From: Chitinophagaceae bacterium
GTDB taxonomy: Bacteria > Bacteroidota > Bacteroidia > Chitinophagales > Chitinophagaceae
Direction of reading: 5' to 3'
NCBI GenBank assembly: GCA_016719015.1
Contig: JADKAZ010000002.1
Span: forward strand, 62,001-126,000
DNA: 64,000 bases
Made by a program: the position numbers and the translations under genes. Below, in pieces: positions 1 to 8,122 of the stretch (positions are counted from its first letter, which is position 1; the number at the start of each line of letters is the position of its first letter). The notes under the pieces were generated by a model, which saw only the letters and a program-made list of their open reading frames with translations, was not told the origin of the DNA and did not search any database.

Positions 1-1
1 T

Positions 2-145
2 AAAAACCCCATTGAACCTATTGTAATGTGGGGGTATGGACATTTTTTAAAAGCCAATAACCAACCGAAGGGCAAAAGAAGTTATAATGAAGTGGTAGCT
101 TGGCTGATTGCCTACTACAAGAAGTTTGGAGTGGAAGCACTCTGA
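2..145 (+). CDS. C-terminal end of an unidentified protein (partial)
   Basis: An open frame enters from the left edge and stops with TGA at 143-145, giving the last 47 residues of a protein. They include an aromatic stretch (MWGYGHFLKAN) and end YYKKFGVEAL. The gene starts outside the window, so no catalytic core is visible and I do not recognise the family. It lies 32 bp upstream of tspO on the same strand, so the two could be co-transcribed. Coding status is inferred from the uninterrupted frame, sensible composition and the position directly ahead of a real gene. Confidence 0.6.
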   Translation, partial: KNPIEPIVMWGYGHFLKANNQPKGKRSYNEVVAWLIAYYKKFGVEAL

Positions 146-177
146 ACATAATTTTCTTTCAGTTGTCATACTTAATT

Positions 178-651
178 ATGAATAATACTTCAAAGCTTAT
201 TATTTCCATTATAATTCCGGTTGCAATTGGCGCAACTGCTGGTTTTTTTACTGCAACAGGTGTTGAAAGTTGGTATCAGACTATCAACAAGCCCTCCTGG
301 AATCCACCAGGTTGGATTTTTGCACCAGTTTGGACAACACTTTATGTAATGATGGGAATAGCACTGTTTCTCGTTTGGAAATCGAATGCCAGTGAGGGGT
401 TAAAGAAAAATGCTATTACTTTTTTTGCAATACAGTTGATCCTGAATTTCTTTTGGTCATTCATTTTCTTTGATCAGCAGCAACCAGGATGGGCATTGGT
501 AGAAATAATAATAATGTGGATAGCTATTCTCCTAACGATTTTTGCTTTTGCAAAAGTGAATAAGACAGCGGCATGGTTACTGGTGCCATATATCAGTTGG
601 GTGAGTTTTGCAACGATTTTGAATTATACGATCTGGAAATTGAACAATTAA
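178..651 (+). CDS. tspO: TspO/MBR family protein
   Basis: A 157-residue polytopic inner-membrane protein of the TspO / mitochondrial benzodiazepine receptor family, which binds porphyrins and related tetrapyrroles. The signature is near residues 30-50: a Trp-x-Pro-Pro motif followed by FAPVWTTLYVMMG. Five hydrophobic helices span nearly the whole length, and the LNFFWSFIFF segment matches the fourth helix. A longer frame opens at 100, but it would run through the preceding gene and add a non-family N-terminus. ATG 178 begins directly before the first helix and gives normal family length. The stop overlaps by four bases the stop of the convergent gene at 648. The family assignment is strong; the physiological role here is unknown. 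Confidence 0.93.
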   Translation: MNNTSKLIISIIIPVAIGATAGFFTATGVESWYQTINKPSWNPPGWIFAPVWTTLYVMMGIALFLVWKSNASEGLKKNAITFFAIQLILNFFWSFIFFDQQQPGWALVEIIIMWIAILLTIFAFAKVNKTAAWLLVPYISWVSFATILNYTIWKLNN

Positions 652-1151
652 TTTTGTCCTTTAAACTTAAATGAAAGGGCTATCGAATTAAATTCTTCTT
701 TCAGTTTATCTATTTTACCATCTCTATAAATTTCCATTACTGATAATGCCCTGTTCATTTCAGAGTAAACGAATAGTTTTATAATAATATCTGAGCCCAT
801 CTCTTTCCCTTTTATAACCGTCCCTTTGCCTGACAAATTGCCCCAATTGGTAATATCGATAGACTCAGTCTTTTTAATACGAAAAGTAGAAGTTGTCAGA
901 ATTGTCATATAATCAAGAGCATTTTCAATATTGATGTTTTGATACTTGATAAAGAAAATTACGTTATTCAATTTCCCCGGGGCATTAATAGTGAAAGTAG
1001 AATCTGGTTCGTAGTCTTTACTTTTTGTATCGAGTTTCCAACTGGAGGGATAATGCAGGGAAAAACTGTCCCGGTCAATGATCTTATAATCCTGGGCAAA
1101 AAGCTGATGTCCTGTGAAGAAAAATAAAATGAAGAATGGCAGACTTCTCAT
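648..1151 (-). CDS. Secreted hypothetical protein, PsbP-like size and composition
   Basis: A 167-residue protein with a clear signal peptide: basic MRS start, hydrophobic FFILFFFTG core and a likely cleavage after FAQ near residue 20. The rest is soluble and beta-rich. It includes an SFSLHYPSSWKLD segment typical of small secreted proteins with a PsbP/Mog1-like fold (the 'YPxxW' pattern), an IMEIYRDGKI-like strand and a C-terminal SFKFKG. This suggests a small periplasmic protein of that fold; the resemblance is by eye only. It is convergent with tspO and sits 10 bp downstream of dcd on the same strand, so it may be the second gene of a dcd transcript. No enzymatic motif is visible. Confidence 0.75.
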   Translation of the reverse strand: MRSLPFFILFFFTGHQLFAQDYKIIDRDSFSLHYPSSWKLDTKSKDYEPDSTFTINAPGKLNNVIFFIKYQNINIENALDYMTILTTSTFRIKKTESIDITNWGNLSGKGTVIKGKEMGSDIIIKLFVYSEMNRALSVMEIYRDGKIDKLKEEFNSIALSFKFKGQN

Positions 1152-1161
1152 ATAAAAGGCT

Positions 1162-1698
1162 TTAAAACTTATTCTTCCACATCATGCTTTCCACAGGCTT
1201 GTCTGGCTGATTGCTGTATTTAGAATTTTTCTTTTGGTTATAGGCAATTTCAATTTCTCCATCTACGGGGAAGTAAATCAATTGACCTATGGGCATGCCT
1301 TTATAAACTTTCACCGGTTGTTTTACCGAAATTTCTAAAGTCCAGTTACCGCAAAATCCAACATCACCTTTGCCGGCTGTTGCATGAATGTCTATTCCTA
1401 ATCTTCCTGTTGAAGACTTGCCTTCGAGGAAAGGAACATGGGCATGTGTTTCTGTATACTCTTCCGTGACGCCCAGGTAGAAAATGTGGGGATATAAAAC
1501 GATCCCTTCATCCGGTATTTCAAAATAGTCTATCTGGTTATGCTTTTTTGCATCAATCATATGCTCTTTATAGGTTGCCAGGGTTTTGCCAAGGTGTACA
1601 TCGTAGGAGTTGCTTCCTAAACATTCCCTGTCATATGGAACAACTTTAATGGTGCCTTTTTCTATTTCTTCTAATATCCGGGTATCTGAGAGTATCAT
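1162..1698 (-). CDS. dcd: dCTP deaminase
   Basis: A 178-residue cytosolic enzyme that deaminates dCTP to dUTP for dTMP synthesis. The N-terminus MILSDTRILEEIEKG and the GSNSYDVHLG segment are typical of the family. The core motif GKSSTGRLGIDIHATAG is followed by GNWTLEI, whose Glu corresponds to the catalytic glutamate. The length is slightly shorter than the E. coli enzyme (193 residues) and normal for Bacteroidota homologues. ATG 1698 is the natural start. The gene is divergent from the phosphopantetheinyl transferase gene, with 51 bp between the starts that must hold both promoters. Confidence 0.96.
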   Translation of the reverse strand: MILSDTRILEEIEKGTIKVVPYDRECLGSNSYDVHLGKTLATYKEHMIDAKKHNQIDYFEIPDEGIVLYPHIFYLGVTEEYTETHAHVPFLEGKSSTGRLGIDIHATAGKGDVGFCGNWTLEISVKQPVKVYKGMPIGQLIYFPVDGEIEIAYNQKKNSKYSNQPDKPVESMMWKNKF

Positions 1699-1749
1699 TT
1701 TCTATCTTCGTTTTTTTGTAGTGGCAAAGTAAACAGGAATGAGTAACTA

Positions 1750-2385
1750 ATGCCGATTTTTTTTCAACATCAAATCAACGAAAACACACGGCTGGGAGTG
1801 TGGAAGATTGAAGAAACAGAAGAGTTCTTCAAAGGTAATGTGCCCCTGCACCGGGAAGTAACTCATCCGCATAAGCGGCTGCAACACCTGGCTGGCCGTT
1901 TCTTACTGCAGTTTCTTTTTCCGGACTTCCCGTATCAGCTCATAGAGATTGCTGATACCAGAAAACCGTTTCTACCCGACGAGCAATATCATTTCTCCAT
2001 TTCGCATTGTGGTGATTTTGCTGCAGCCATTGTTAGCAACAACAAAAGAGTTGGCATTGATATCGAAATACCCGTAGAAAAAATAGGCCGGATTATGTAT
2101 AAATATCTTAGTGCCAAAGAACATGAATTATTTAATCTTATACCAGGGGGAGAGAATAATACAGCTGAAATGAATTACGATGAACCAACCTTGCTCTGGT
2201 CGGCCAAAGAGGCGGTTTTTAAATGGTATGGTAATGGTGGCGTGGATTTCAGAAGGCAGATCCAGTTGCTGAAGCAGCATGAAGGAACTGAAACAATAGA
2301 TTGCTTTTTTTCAAAAGACGAATCAGAATTGACGATTCATTACCGGCAGTTTGAAGGGTTAGTACTGGCCTGGGTTATCAGTTAA
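1750..2385 (+). CDS. 4'-phosphopantetheinyl transferase superfamily protein (Sfp-like)
   Basis: A 211-residue Sfp-type enzyme that would transfer the phosphopantetheine arm of CoA to a carrier protein. The two family motifs are present: VGIDIE (Mg-binding Asp104 and Glu106) and WSAKEAVFKWYG around residue 150, with the Glu of the W-S-x-K-E-A motif. The FSISHCGDFAAAIV segment supplies the conserved Ser-His. The size matches the Bacteroidota family. No carrier protein or synthase lies nearby, so the substrate cannot be inferred; a separate AcpS is usually present elsewhere in such genomes. It overlaps the end of the convergent DUF2130 gene by four bases. Confidence 0.9.
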   Translation: MPIFFQHQINENTRLGVWKIEETEEFFKGNVPLHREVTHPHKRLQHLAGRFLLQFLFPDFPYQLIEIADTRKPFLPDEQYHFSISHCGDFAAAIVSNNKRVGIDIEIPVEKIGRIMYKYLSAKEHELFNLIPGGENNTAEMNYDEPTLLWSAKEAVFKWYGNGGVDFRRQIQLLKQHEGTETIDCFFSKDESELTIHYRQFEGLVLAWVIS

Positions 2386-3578
2386 TCAAGTTGCAGGTCA
2401 TCATTTCCATCACCAAGTAAATTCAAGTCTACATCAGTTCCTGAAATCCCTTCGATGGAACCTGAAATATGAGATGAGTTGTCGATTATCCCCTGAATCA
2501 TTTTACGTTTTTTCTGCCAGTTCTTTTCAAAGTCTTCCTTTTCTTTATCTAATTGTACCTGAAGGCCCCTGAAACTTTCTCTCATTATTTGAAGACTTCT
2601 CCGGAACTCCTGGCCTGTGATATAATCATAGACGGCCACCATTTTATCCCCTTTATTTTCCTGGATCTTTCTAGTTTCAGCAATTTTCAATATTGCATTA
2701 CGAAGGACATTGACCAAACTTCTAGCTTCATAAAACGAGCAAACATAAACGCCCTGCTTTTCGCCAAATTGCGACATATCTTTTGGGAATGCCTTAGTAA
2801 CTATTACAGCAATATCAGCTCCCTGATTATGCATGTCAGCTTTTAGTTTTTCTATCCAATCACCACTAAAATTCTCGGTCCGTTTGCTTTCAAAAATGAT
2901 TTTACCACATTCTTGCCCTGTACTGTTCCTGATAATCTGTATGCAATCCGCCCCACGGACACCTTTACCAACTTCACTTATTATATCAAACGGGAAAGCC
3001 GATCTAAGCATTTCTTCAAGAGCCAGTTCCTGCACTTCGCCTTGCAGTTGCATGGAGCCTTGCTCAGCCTTGCGTCGCATTTCTTCCGCCAGTTTTTTCT
3101 GATCGTCTAATTGTTTTTCTAATTCTTTCAAGCGCATTTGATATTCAGTATCTTTTGCCGCTACTTTTTGTTCTTCAATCTTGCGAATATCTTCTGTGAG
3201 TTTTTCCCTGGCTTTTTGTAGTTGCCTTTGAACTGTCAATTCCATCTCCGCCTCTTTATTTTTCAGTTCTTGTTCTTTACGAAGGAAATCTGCTTCTTTT
3301 TGGCGGGCCAATTTTAATTTTTCCTCGTTGTCTTTATTGTTTTCCTGCAATAGCCGGAGTTGGTTTTCAAAATCAGATGAAACAGACTTACGGATTAAGG
3401 CTTCGGTTTCTTGTTGTGTTTTTTTCTTTTCATCCAGCAATTGTGTATCAAATTTTTGTTGCTGCTGCTTTTGCCATTCAGTCATTTTGTTACGAAGTTC
3501 CCGCTGCACTTCCTCACGGATGCTGTCGGTTGGTTCAAACTGGTGACCGCAATTAGGACATTTTATTTCAGTTGCCAT
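2382..3578 (-). CDS. DUF2130 domain-containing coiled-coil protein
   Basis: A 398-residue protein. It begins with a zinc-ribbon half (CPNCGHQFEP, residues 7-16). A long Lys/Glu/Gln-rich coiled coil follows at about 20-180, then the DUF2130 domain at about 180-350, with EVGKGVRGADCIQ, GKIIFESKRT and DIAVIVTKAFP. The core (E-x-K around IIFESKRT, preceded by an Asp) resembles a restriction-endonuclease-like fold, and the family is described as related to nucleases; activity is inference. The last about 40 residues are acidic and Gly-rich. It starts from ATG 3578 and probably forms its own transcript after the tRNA-Leu terminator. Confidence 0.88.
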   Translation of the reverse strand: MATEIKCPNCGHQFEPTDSIREEVQRELRNKMTEWQKQQQQKFDTQLLDEKKKTQQETEALIRKSVSSDFENQLRLLQENNKDNEEKLKLARQKEADFLRKEQELKNKEAEMELTVQRQLQKAREKLTEDIRKIEEQKVAAKDTEYQMRLKELEKQLDDQKKLAEEMRRKAEQGSMQLQGEVQELALEEMLRSAFPFDIISEVGKGVRGADCIQIIRNSTGQECGKIIFESKRTENFSGDWIEKLKADMHNQGADIAVIVTKAFPKDMSQFGEKQGVYVCSFYEARSLVNVLRNAILKIAETRKIQENKGDKMVAVYDYITGQEFRRSLQIMRESFRGLQVQLDKEKEDFEKNWQKKRKMIQGIIDNSSHISGSIEGISGTDVDLNLLGDGNDDLQLD

Positions 3579-3641
3579 CGTTGTTTATTCCTTTGCTTCA
3601 AATCTACAAATACTACTTCGCAAACGCTTTGCAGGATAAAT

Positions 3642-3676
3642 AAAAAAAGCGACTCATTTTATTGAATCGCTTTTTA
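3642..3676 (-). terminator. Intrinsic terminator after tRNA-Leu(TAA)
   Basis: A hairpin with a nine-base perfect stem (AAAAAGCGA at 3644-3652 with TCGCTTTTT at 3667-3675), extended inward by further pairs. A T-rich run follows on the minus strand. It lies just downstream of tRNA-Leu. Confidence 0.8.
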
Positions 3677-3682
3677 TAAAAG

Positions 3683-3768
3683 TGCCCCGGAACGGAGTTG
3701 AACCGTTACGACCGTTGCGGGTCACAGGATTTTAAGTCCTGCGTGTCTACCAATTCCACCACCAGGGC
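3683..3768 (-). tRNA. tRNA-Leu (anticodon TAA)
   Basis: An 86-nt class II tRNA. The acceptor arm GCCCTGG pairs with CCGGGGC (one G-U pair), and the discriminator is A. The anticodon stem CAGGA/TCCTG encloses loop CTTAAAA with anticodon TAA. A long variable arm and a GTTCAACTC T-loop complete it. CCA is not encoded. It lies downstream of tRNA-Gly on the same strand. Confidence 0.96.
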
Positions 3769-3804
3769 TTACCACCACCTTCGCATGTGTTTCGGAGGTC
3801 TTAC

Positions 3805-3830
3805 AAAAAAAATCCCTCCACCAAAGGAGG
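3805..3830 (-). terminator. Intrinsic terminator after tRNA-Gly
   Basis: On the minus strand a stem CCTCC / GGAGG (3826-3830 with 3815-3819) with a seven- to six-base loop is followed by GA and eight T. It lies between tRNA-Gly and tRNA-Leu, suggesting tRNA-Gly ends here, or that only part of the transcription reads through to tRNA-Leu. Confidence 0.65.
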
Positions 3831-3839
3831 AAGGATTCC

Positions 3840-3915
<76 letters not shown>

Positions 3916-3965
3916 ATAATGTTTGCCAGACTCTATATCAGGCAATTAAAAGAACTAAGGGGTCG

Positions 3966-3973
3966 CAAAAATA
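3966..3973 (-). promoter_or_regulatory. Probable -7 box ahead of tRNA-Gly
   Basis: The minus strand reads TATTTTTG, matching the Bacteroidota -7 consensus TAnnTTTG, about 50 bp upstream of tRNA-Gly. A small GC hairpin (GGGC/GCCC, 3974-3985) abuts it and may instead serve as the terminator of the small gene at 4010. No clear -33 TTG is seen. Confidence 0.45.
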
Positions 3974-4009
3974 GGGCATGAGCCCTTTTTAAAAAAATTT
4001 TACCGAAAC

Positions 4010-4228
4010 TTATTTATACTTGGGGGTGTATAAAGTACTTTCCTGAACCGGAGCTTCTATCTTGTTGTAACGTTTGGTATATAGCATAAAGCATCCGCCC
4101 AAAACAAATGCTACGATACATGCTACCTGCAGATAAAACAGGAAGGCAGAAGAAGACACCCAGTTGTGGGCAAAATCTTTGTCCTGAACCTTTTGTAATT
4201 CCTGATGATATTCCTGGTTGTTACTCAT
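4010..4228 (-). CDS. Small single-pass membrane protein, function unknown
   Basis: A 72-residue protein: a polar N-terminus (MSNNQEYHQELQKVQDKDF), one strong transmembrane helix at about residues 27-50 (FLFYLQVACIVAFVLGGCFMLY), then a basic stop-transfer TKRYNK and a polar tail. The frame stays open upstream, but ATG 4228 is preferred. It has a TATTTTTG box about 20 bp upstream, and the longer version would overlap the glycosyltransferase gene by about 120 bp with unlikely sequence. I do not recognise the family. It follows the GT2 gene on the same strand but seems to have its own promoter. Confidence 0.65.
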   Translation of the reverse strand: MSNNQEYHQELQKVQDKDFAHNWVSSSAFLFYLQVACIVAFVLGGCFMLYTKRYNKIEAPVQESTLYTPKYK

Positions 4229-4245
4229 ATTCCGGTTTTGTGTTG

Positions 4246-4253
4246 CAAAAATA
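4246..4253 (-). promoter_or_regulatory. Probable -7 box for the small membrane protein gene
   Basis: The minus strand reads TATTTTTG, a match to TAnnTTTG, 17 bp before ATG 4228. It supports the shorter start of that gene. No convincing -33 TTG is seen. Confidence 0.45.
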
Positions 4254-4271
4254 AGGGTTCGATGTAAAAAA

Positions 4272-5303
4272 TCACTTTGTTTTCCCCACAATTTCATTAA
4301 AATACTTTTTGTTTTTGGCAAAATGCTGCCACACCATATTCTTTTGTAAATAACCAGACAGGGGTCCTTTTTTGGTTGTTGGAAACACACTTTTCTTTTG
4401 ATAAAACAGCCACCACTTTATAAAAGCAAGTTGTGCCCTGAGAATGGCTATAAAATACCCACCATCACCAGTCAATAAACCTTTCCATGCGGAAACTCCG
4501 TCTAAAAAATTTCTAACCGGCATCACCCATATTTTTTTGGCAAAGGGTAAATTTTTTGACAGCATTATTCTATTGTTCCGAAAGTTCAGGTAGGTCTTTA
4601 ATGAGTTGCCTCTTGGTAAGGTGCCACCGCCTACATGGTAAACTACAGATGAAGGGCAAGAGTAAATTTTATATCCGGCCAATTGTATCCGCCAGCATAA
4701 ATCAATTTCTTCCTGGTGGGCAAAAAAGTATTCATCAAAGCCTTTCATTTCTTGAAAAACGTCAGGGCGGATAAACAGTGATGCGCCGCTTGCCCAAAAA
4801 ATTGGTTCCGATTGATCATACTGACCTTTATCTTCTTCAATAATATCAAATACCCTTCCTTTAGCAAACGGGTAGCCGTATTTATCTAACCAGCCACCGG
4901 CAGCACCGGCATATTCAAAAGTTGTTTTGTTTTTATAAGAAAGTATTTTAGGCTGACAGGCAGCAATATTTTTATCAGTTTCTAATAAGTTTACCATGGG
5001 GGTTAACCAATCAGCCTGCACTTCCACATCAGAATTAAGTAGCAAATAATAATCAGCCTGTACTTGTTTTAATGCCTCATTATAACCTTTTGCGAAGCCA
5101 TAATTTTCTGAAAAACGGATAAGCCGGATTTGGGGATATTGTTTTTGGAGAAAGGTGACTGACTCATCCGTAGATCCATTGTCGGCAACTATCACTTCGT
5201 AGTTATCGTAAATAGATGACATTACCGAAGGAAGGAATTGTTCAAGGTATTTTCTACCATTCCAGTTTAAAATTACAATGGCAATTTTTGGTGAGGGCTT
5301 CAA
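4272..5303 (-). CDS. Glycosyltransferase family 2
   Basis: A 343-residue GT2 enzyme of the WbbL/rhamnosyltransferase-like group, expected to act at the cytoplasmic face of the membrane on cell-surface polysaccharide. The N-terminal GT-A fold has IAIVILNWNGRKYLEQFLPSV, the VIVADNGSTDESV nucleotide-binding segment and YLLLNSDVEV, whose N-S-D replaces the usual D-x-D metal motif as in this subgroup. ASGASLFIRPDVF and FFAHQEEIDLCWRIQLAGY are the acceptor-site motifs. No other polysaccharide gene is adjacent, so the glycan is unknown. ATG 5303 lies 61 bp from the divergent kinase gene. Confidence 0.92.
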   Translation of the reverse strand: MKPSPKIAIVILNWNGRKYLEQFLPSVMSSIYDNYEVIVADNGSTDESVTFLQKQYPQIRLIRFSENYGFAKGYNEALKQVQADYYLLLNSDVEVQADWLTPMVNLLETDKNIAACQPKILSYKNKTTFEYAGAAGGWLDKYGYPFAKGRVFDIIEEDKGQYDQSEPIFWASGASLFIRPDVFQEMKGFDEYFFAHQEEIDLCWRIQLAGYKIYSCPSSVVYHVGGGTLPRGNSLKTYLNFRNNRIMLSKNLPFAKKIWVMPVRNFLDGVSAWKGLLTGDGGYFIAILRAQLAFIKWWLFYQKKSVFPTTKKGPLSGYLQKNMVWQHFAKNKKYFNEIVGKTK

Positions 5304-5364
5304 TGTGCGGTAAATATTTATTCAAAAATAAGGTAAGCCGGTTTATCCTTGTTAAATTCGAAAT

Positions 5365-6516
5365 ATGTTTAGGCAAATATTAAACTGGCGAACTGCACTG
5401 GCTGTCGTAGCAATTTTTATTGTAAGCGGGACTATCATTTACTCTCAATACCTGCCCAAAAAAATTGCAAGGGAAGAAAGGCAAAAGGTGGAGCAGTGGA
5501 TAAGAGCCAGCCAGTTTATACTCACTTCTCCCGGCGATGCTGATATTACTATTGCATCTATGATTGTGACGGAAAACACATCGATTCCCATTATTGAAAC
5601 AGATGAGAAAGATAGTATTACTCAACATATAAATCTTGATTCAACTAAGGCTGTGAATAATGCCTCTTATGTGAAGAAAAAACTCAAGCAGTTTAAATCA
5701 CAAAACAAAGCAATTGAATGGGCAGCTCCTGATGGAACAGGGCGCAAAAACCTGTATTACTACGGGAATTCGAAACTTCTTACCGAAATCCGGTATTATC
5801 CCATTGTGCAGTTGTGTATCGTTGCCTTATTTATTATTATCACTATTTTTTCTATTCGCAGCAGTTATCGCTCTACTCAAAATCAGGTATGGGCGGGTAT
5901 GGCCAAGGAGACAGCCCATCAACTTGGTACACCTGTATCATCATTAGAGGGATGGGTGGAAATGCTGAAAGAAAAATCCGGAAACGAAAAGATTGTGCAG
6001 GAACTTGGTAAAGATGTTGACCGGTTAAGGTTGGTGTCTGACCGTTTTGGTAAAATAGGCAGTACGCCTCATTTAGAGGAAATGGACCTGGTGAGCCAGA
6101 TTAACAGCATGGTAGATTATATGCGGAAGAGGGCTACCGGGAAAATCAATTTTTCCGTCAAGATACATGGCTCAATACCTGTTATTGGAAAGGTTTCGGC
6201 ACCGCTTTTTGATTGGGTTATTGAAAACCTGTTGAAGAATGCATTGGATGCTATGGAAGGGAAAGGGAGTATTAATGTTGACGTAAGTAATGGGGCTAAA
6301 GAAATTTATATAGACATCGCTGATACAGGGAAAGGAATCAGTAAGCAAAATATTGCCAAGGTTTTTAAGCCAGGCTTTACTACTAAAAAAAGAGGATGGG
6401 GGTTGGGGCTTAGCCTTTCCCGCCGTATTATTGAACAATATCACAAGGGACAAATTTTTGTAAAACAATCTGAAATAGGAAAAGGAACTACGTTTCGAAT
6501 TGTGTTGAAAAAGTAA
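5365..6516 (+). CDS. Membrane sensor histidine kinase
   Basis: A 383-residue kinase. Transmembrane helix 1 lies near residues 10-27, a periplasmic sensor of about 115 residues follows, and helix 2 is near 147-165. The dimerisation/phosphoacceptor region has His185 in ETAHQLGTPVSSLEGW. The catalytic ATPase domain shows the N box (ENLLKNALDAM, Asn288/Asn292), the G1 box DTGKGIS and the G2 box GWGLGLSLSRRI. No response regulator gene is adjacent, so it is an orphan in this window. HQLGTP rather than HELRTP is the H-box variant common in Bacteroidota. It starts at ATG 5365. Confidence 0.93.
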   Translation: MFRQILNWRTALAVVAIFIVSGTIIYSQYLPKKIAREERQKVEQWIRASQFILTSPGDADITIASMIVTENTSIPIIETDEKDSITQHINLDSTKAVNNASYVKKKLKQFKSQNKAIEWAAPDGTGRKNLYYYGNSKLLTEIRYYPIVQLCIVALFIIITIFSIRSSYRSTQNQVWAGMAKETAHQLGTPVSSLEGWVEMLKEKSGNEKIVQELGKDVDRLRLVSDRFGKIGSTPHLEEMDLVSQINSMVDYMRKRATGKINFSVKIHGSIPVIGKVSAPLFDWVIENLLKNALDAMEGKGSINVDVSNGAKEIYIDIADTGKGISKQNIAKVFKPGFTTKKRGWGLGLSLSRRIIEQYHKGQIFVKQSEIGKGTTFRIVLKK

Positions 6517-6599
6517 TTTTGAATTTGAATTAAGCTGTGTTCACACCGTAATCGATACAATAAAATGTGTCTGCAATATTCATTTTAGCATAAACCGCT

Positions 6600-6607
6600 T
6601 ACATTTG
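6600..6607 (+). promoter_or_regulatory. Probable -7 box for tRNA-Leu(GAG)
   Basis: TACATTTG fits TAnnTTTG exactly, 25 bp upstream of the mature tRNA 5' end, a normal distance for a short processed leader. No clear -33 TTG is seen. Confidence 0.5.
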
Positions 6608-6632
6608 CAATCCTGAATTGACGGGACATCTT

Positions 6633-6716
6633 GCCCGGGTGGCGAAATTGGTAGACGCACTACCTTGAGGTGGTAGCGCTGGAAACGGCGTGCTGGTTCG
6701 AATCCAGTCTCGGGCA
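6633..6716 (+). tRNA. tRNA-Leu (anticodon GAG)
   Basis: An 84-nt class II tRNA. Acceptor GCCCGGG pairs with CTCGGGC (one G-T), discriminator A. Anticodon stem CTACC/GGTAG encloses loop TTGAGGT, anticodon GAG. A long variable arm and T-arm with GGTTCGAATCC are present. CCA is not encoded. Confidence 0.96.
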
Positions 6717-6717
6717 C

Positions 6718-6747
6718 AAAAAAGCGAAACTCATGTTTCGCTTTTTT
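6718..6747 (+). terminator. Bidirectional terminator between tRNA-Leu(GAG) and the CHAD gene
   Basis: A perfect 13-bp stem (AAAAAAGCGAAAC with GTTTCGCTTTTTT) and loop TCAT. T runs flank it on both strands, so it can end both the tRNA and the convergent CHAD gene, whose stop codon lies in the loop. Confidence 0.85.
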
Positions 6748-7557
6748 GTTTATCGGTAACTTTCTTTATCCATCTTCTTGCTTTGCTATTCGCCGATTTT
6801 AGCAGGAAAGATTGTGTAGCACTGATTTTTATTTCAAAATCTTTCAACAGCTCGTATTCCTTAAAGGGTTTTGGTAAATAATCTTTTCTGAAATGCTTCA
6901 TTCTTTCCTTCAGTATTTGATTATCCTGCCAGCTTCCCAGATCGTCAAGAATGGAATGCAGTTCTTCGGGGTGCCATGAATTAGATAGTTTGTCATCGGG
7001 AAATAGGGCAACCCAGTAATACACTTCTTTTAATTTTTTCCGCACCAGGTGTGGCTGCCGGAAATGTTTCTTGGTTTCAGATAAATGCGTATAGATAATA
7101 GCAGTGAGGTCATCGTGGAATTTATTACTATCTGCCAGGCAGCTATCCTGTTTAAATAAAAGGCTAACCTTTGCCAACTCTTTCTTATGATACCGGTGTA
7201 TTTCCTGGTTAGCCCAGGCCCGGGTTGTTTTTATTTGTGACCTTAGATAATTTTTCCATTCTTTACAGGAACTGTTGGATTCTTTTTCAAAGGCTATTGT
7301 TAAAGCGAGACAGGTTTCTGCATCCCTGTTCCGGCCAAGTATATCAAAAAGGCTTTCTGTTTGTTGAAAAAAATATTCATCTTCCGGCTCATTTTTTAAT
7401 AAGGAATACAAACTAAGTAATGCCCTCAGTTTTTTAGTGGCAACTCTTATATCATGTACTGGTTCTGTATTGATTCGTAACAGCAGGAGCGAAAGATTTT
7501 TTCAAAATCTTTCTGGATTTTTTTCCATTGAAGAAATAAGATATTGTAGTCAGACAT
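6731..7557 (-). pseudogene. CHAD domain protein, frameshifted near the N-terminus
   Basis: The gene reads as two overlapping frames. ATG 7557 opens with MSDYNILFLQWKKIQKDFEK and would stop at 7447. The other frame, open from about 7501 to the stop at 6731, carries the rest: NLSLLLLRINTEPVHDIRV then ATKKLRALLSLYSLL. HDIRVATKKL is the hallmark of CHAD, a helical, positively charged polyphosphate-binding domain. One extra A in the six-A run at 7497-7502 would join the frames into a normal protein of about 275 residues. A TTG at 7411 allows only a truncated start inside the first CHAD helix pair. This is a true pseudogene or a homopolymer error; nothing suggests efficient programmed slippage on six A. 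Confidence 0.82.
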
Positions 7558-7584
7558 GTTTTATAAATTAGCTAGCGATAAAAA

Positions 7585-8034
7585 CTATCTTTTTTCAAAC
7601 CTTCCGGTTTTCTCTTTTATTTTTATCTGGTAAACGATTGCTGTGAAGCCATGCGTCTTCCTTCTTTCGTTACTAACAACAGGCTCAAGCGGATGAGCCG
7701 TTTCGCTGGTCATAAAAGGTTTCATCCTGTCAATCAGTTTTTCCATAGCTTCCTTTGCCAGCTCACCTGCTAATTCTTCAAATGTTCCCCACAAGATCAC
7801 ACTCTGCCAGTTGGCCATATTTTGCATGTTATCCACTTCAAAACACACTTCAGGATTCTTTCGCATTATTTCCAGTTTTAAGCCTTCACGGGTATGGCAA
7901 ATAATATTACCATCAGTATAAACATATGATACCGGTACCACATAAGTACGATTATCAGCATGACAGCCAATTCTTCCTGTCAACTGGCTATGAAGAAGGG
8001 CATCAATTTGTTTGTCGTTCAATACGCCAAGCAT
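7585..8034 (-). CDS. Pyridoxamine 5'-phosphate oxidase family flavin-binding protein
   Basis: A 149-residue protein of the PPOX/flavin-nucleotide-binding (NimA-like) split-barrel group. Motifs: GRIGCHADNRTYVVPVSYVYTDGNIICHT (FMN-barrel strands), EVCFEVDNM and WQSVILWGTFEEL. These proteins bind FMN or related flavins as dimers in the cytosol; the substrate here is unknown. A frame 12 codons longer starts with TTG 8070, but ATG 8034 (MLGVLNDKQ) is the better start, with AGGAAA about ten bases upstream. It is followed after 27 bp by the broken CHAD gene on the same strand. Confidence 0.85.
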   Translation of the reverse strand: MLGVLNDKQIDALLHSQLTGRIGCHADNRTYVVPVSYVYTDGNIICHTREGLKLEIMRKNPEVCFEVDNMQNMANWQSVILWGTFEELAGELAKEAMEKLIDRMKPFMTSETAHPLEPVVSNERRKTHGFTAIVYQIKIKEKTGRFEKR

Positions 8035-8122
8035 ATTAAATATTTCCTGTAAGGTATAATTAAATGGCAATAAGACGAATGAGCCTTGTCAGGGAAAATG
8101 ATGATTTAATTACGGTAGTTTA

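Noticed and set aside
7490..7510. Programmed frameshifting in the CHAD gene
   Set aside because: Only six A, no downstream stimulatory hairpin and no family precedent known to me; a plain indel is simpler.
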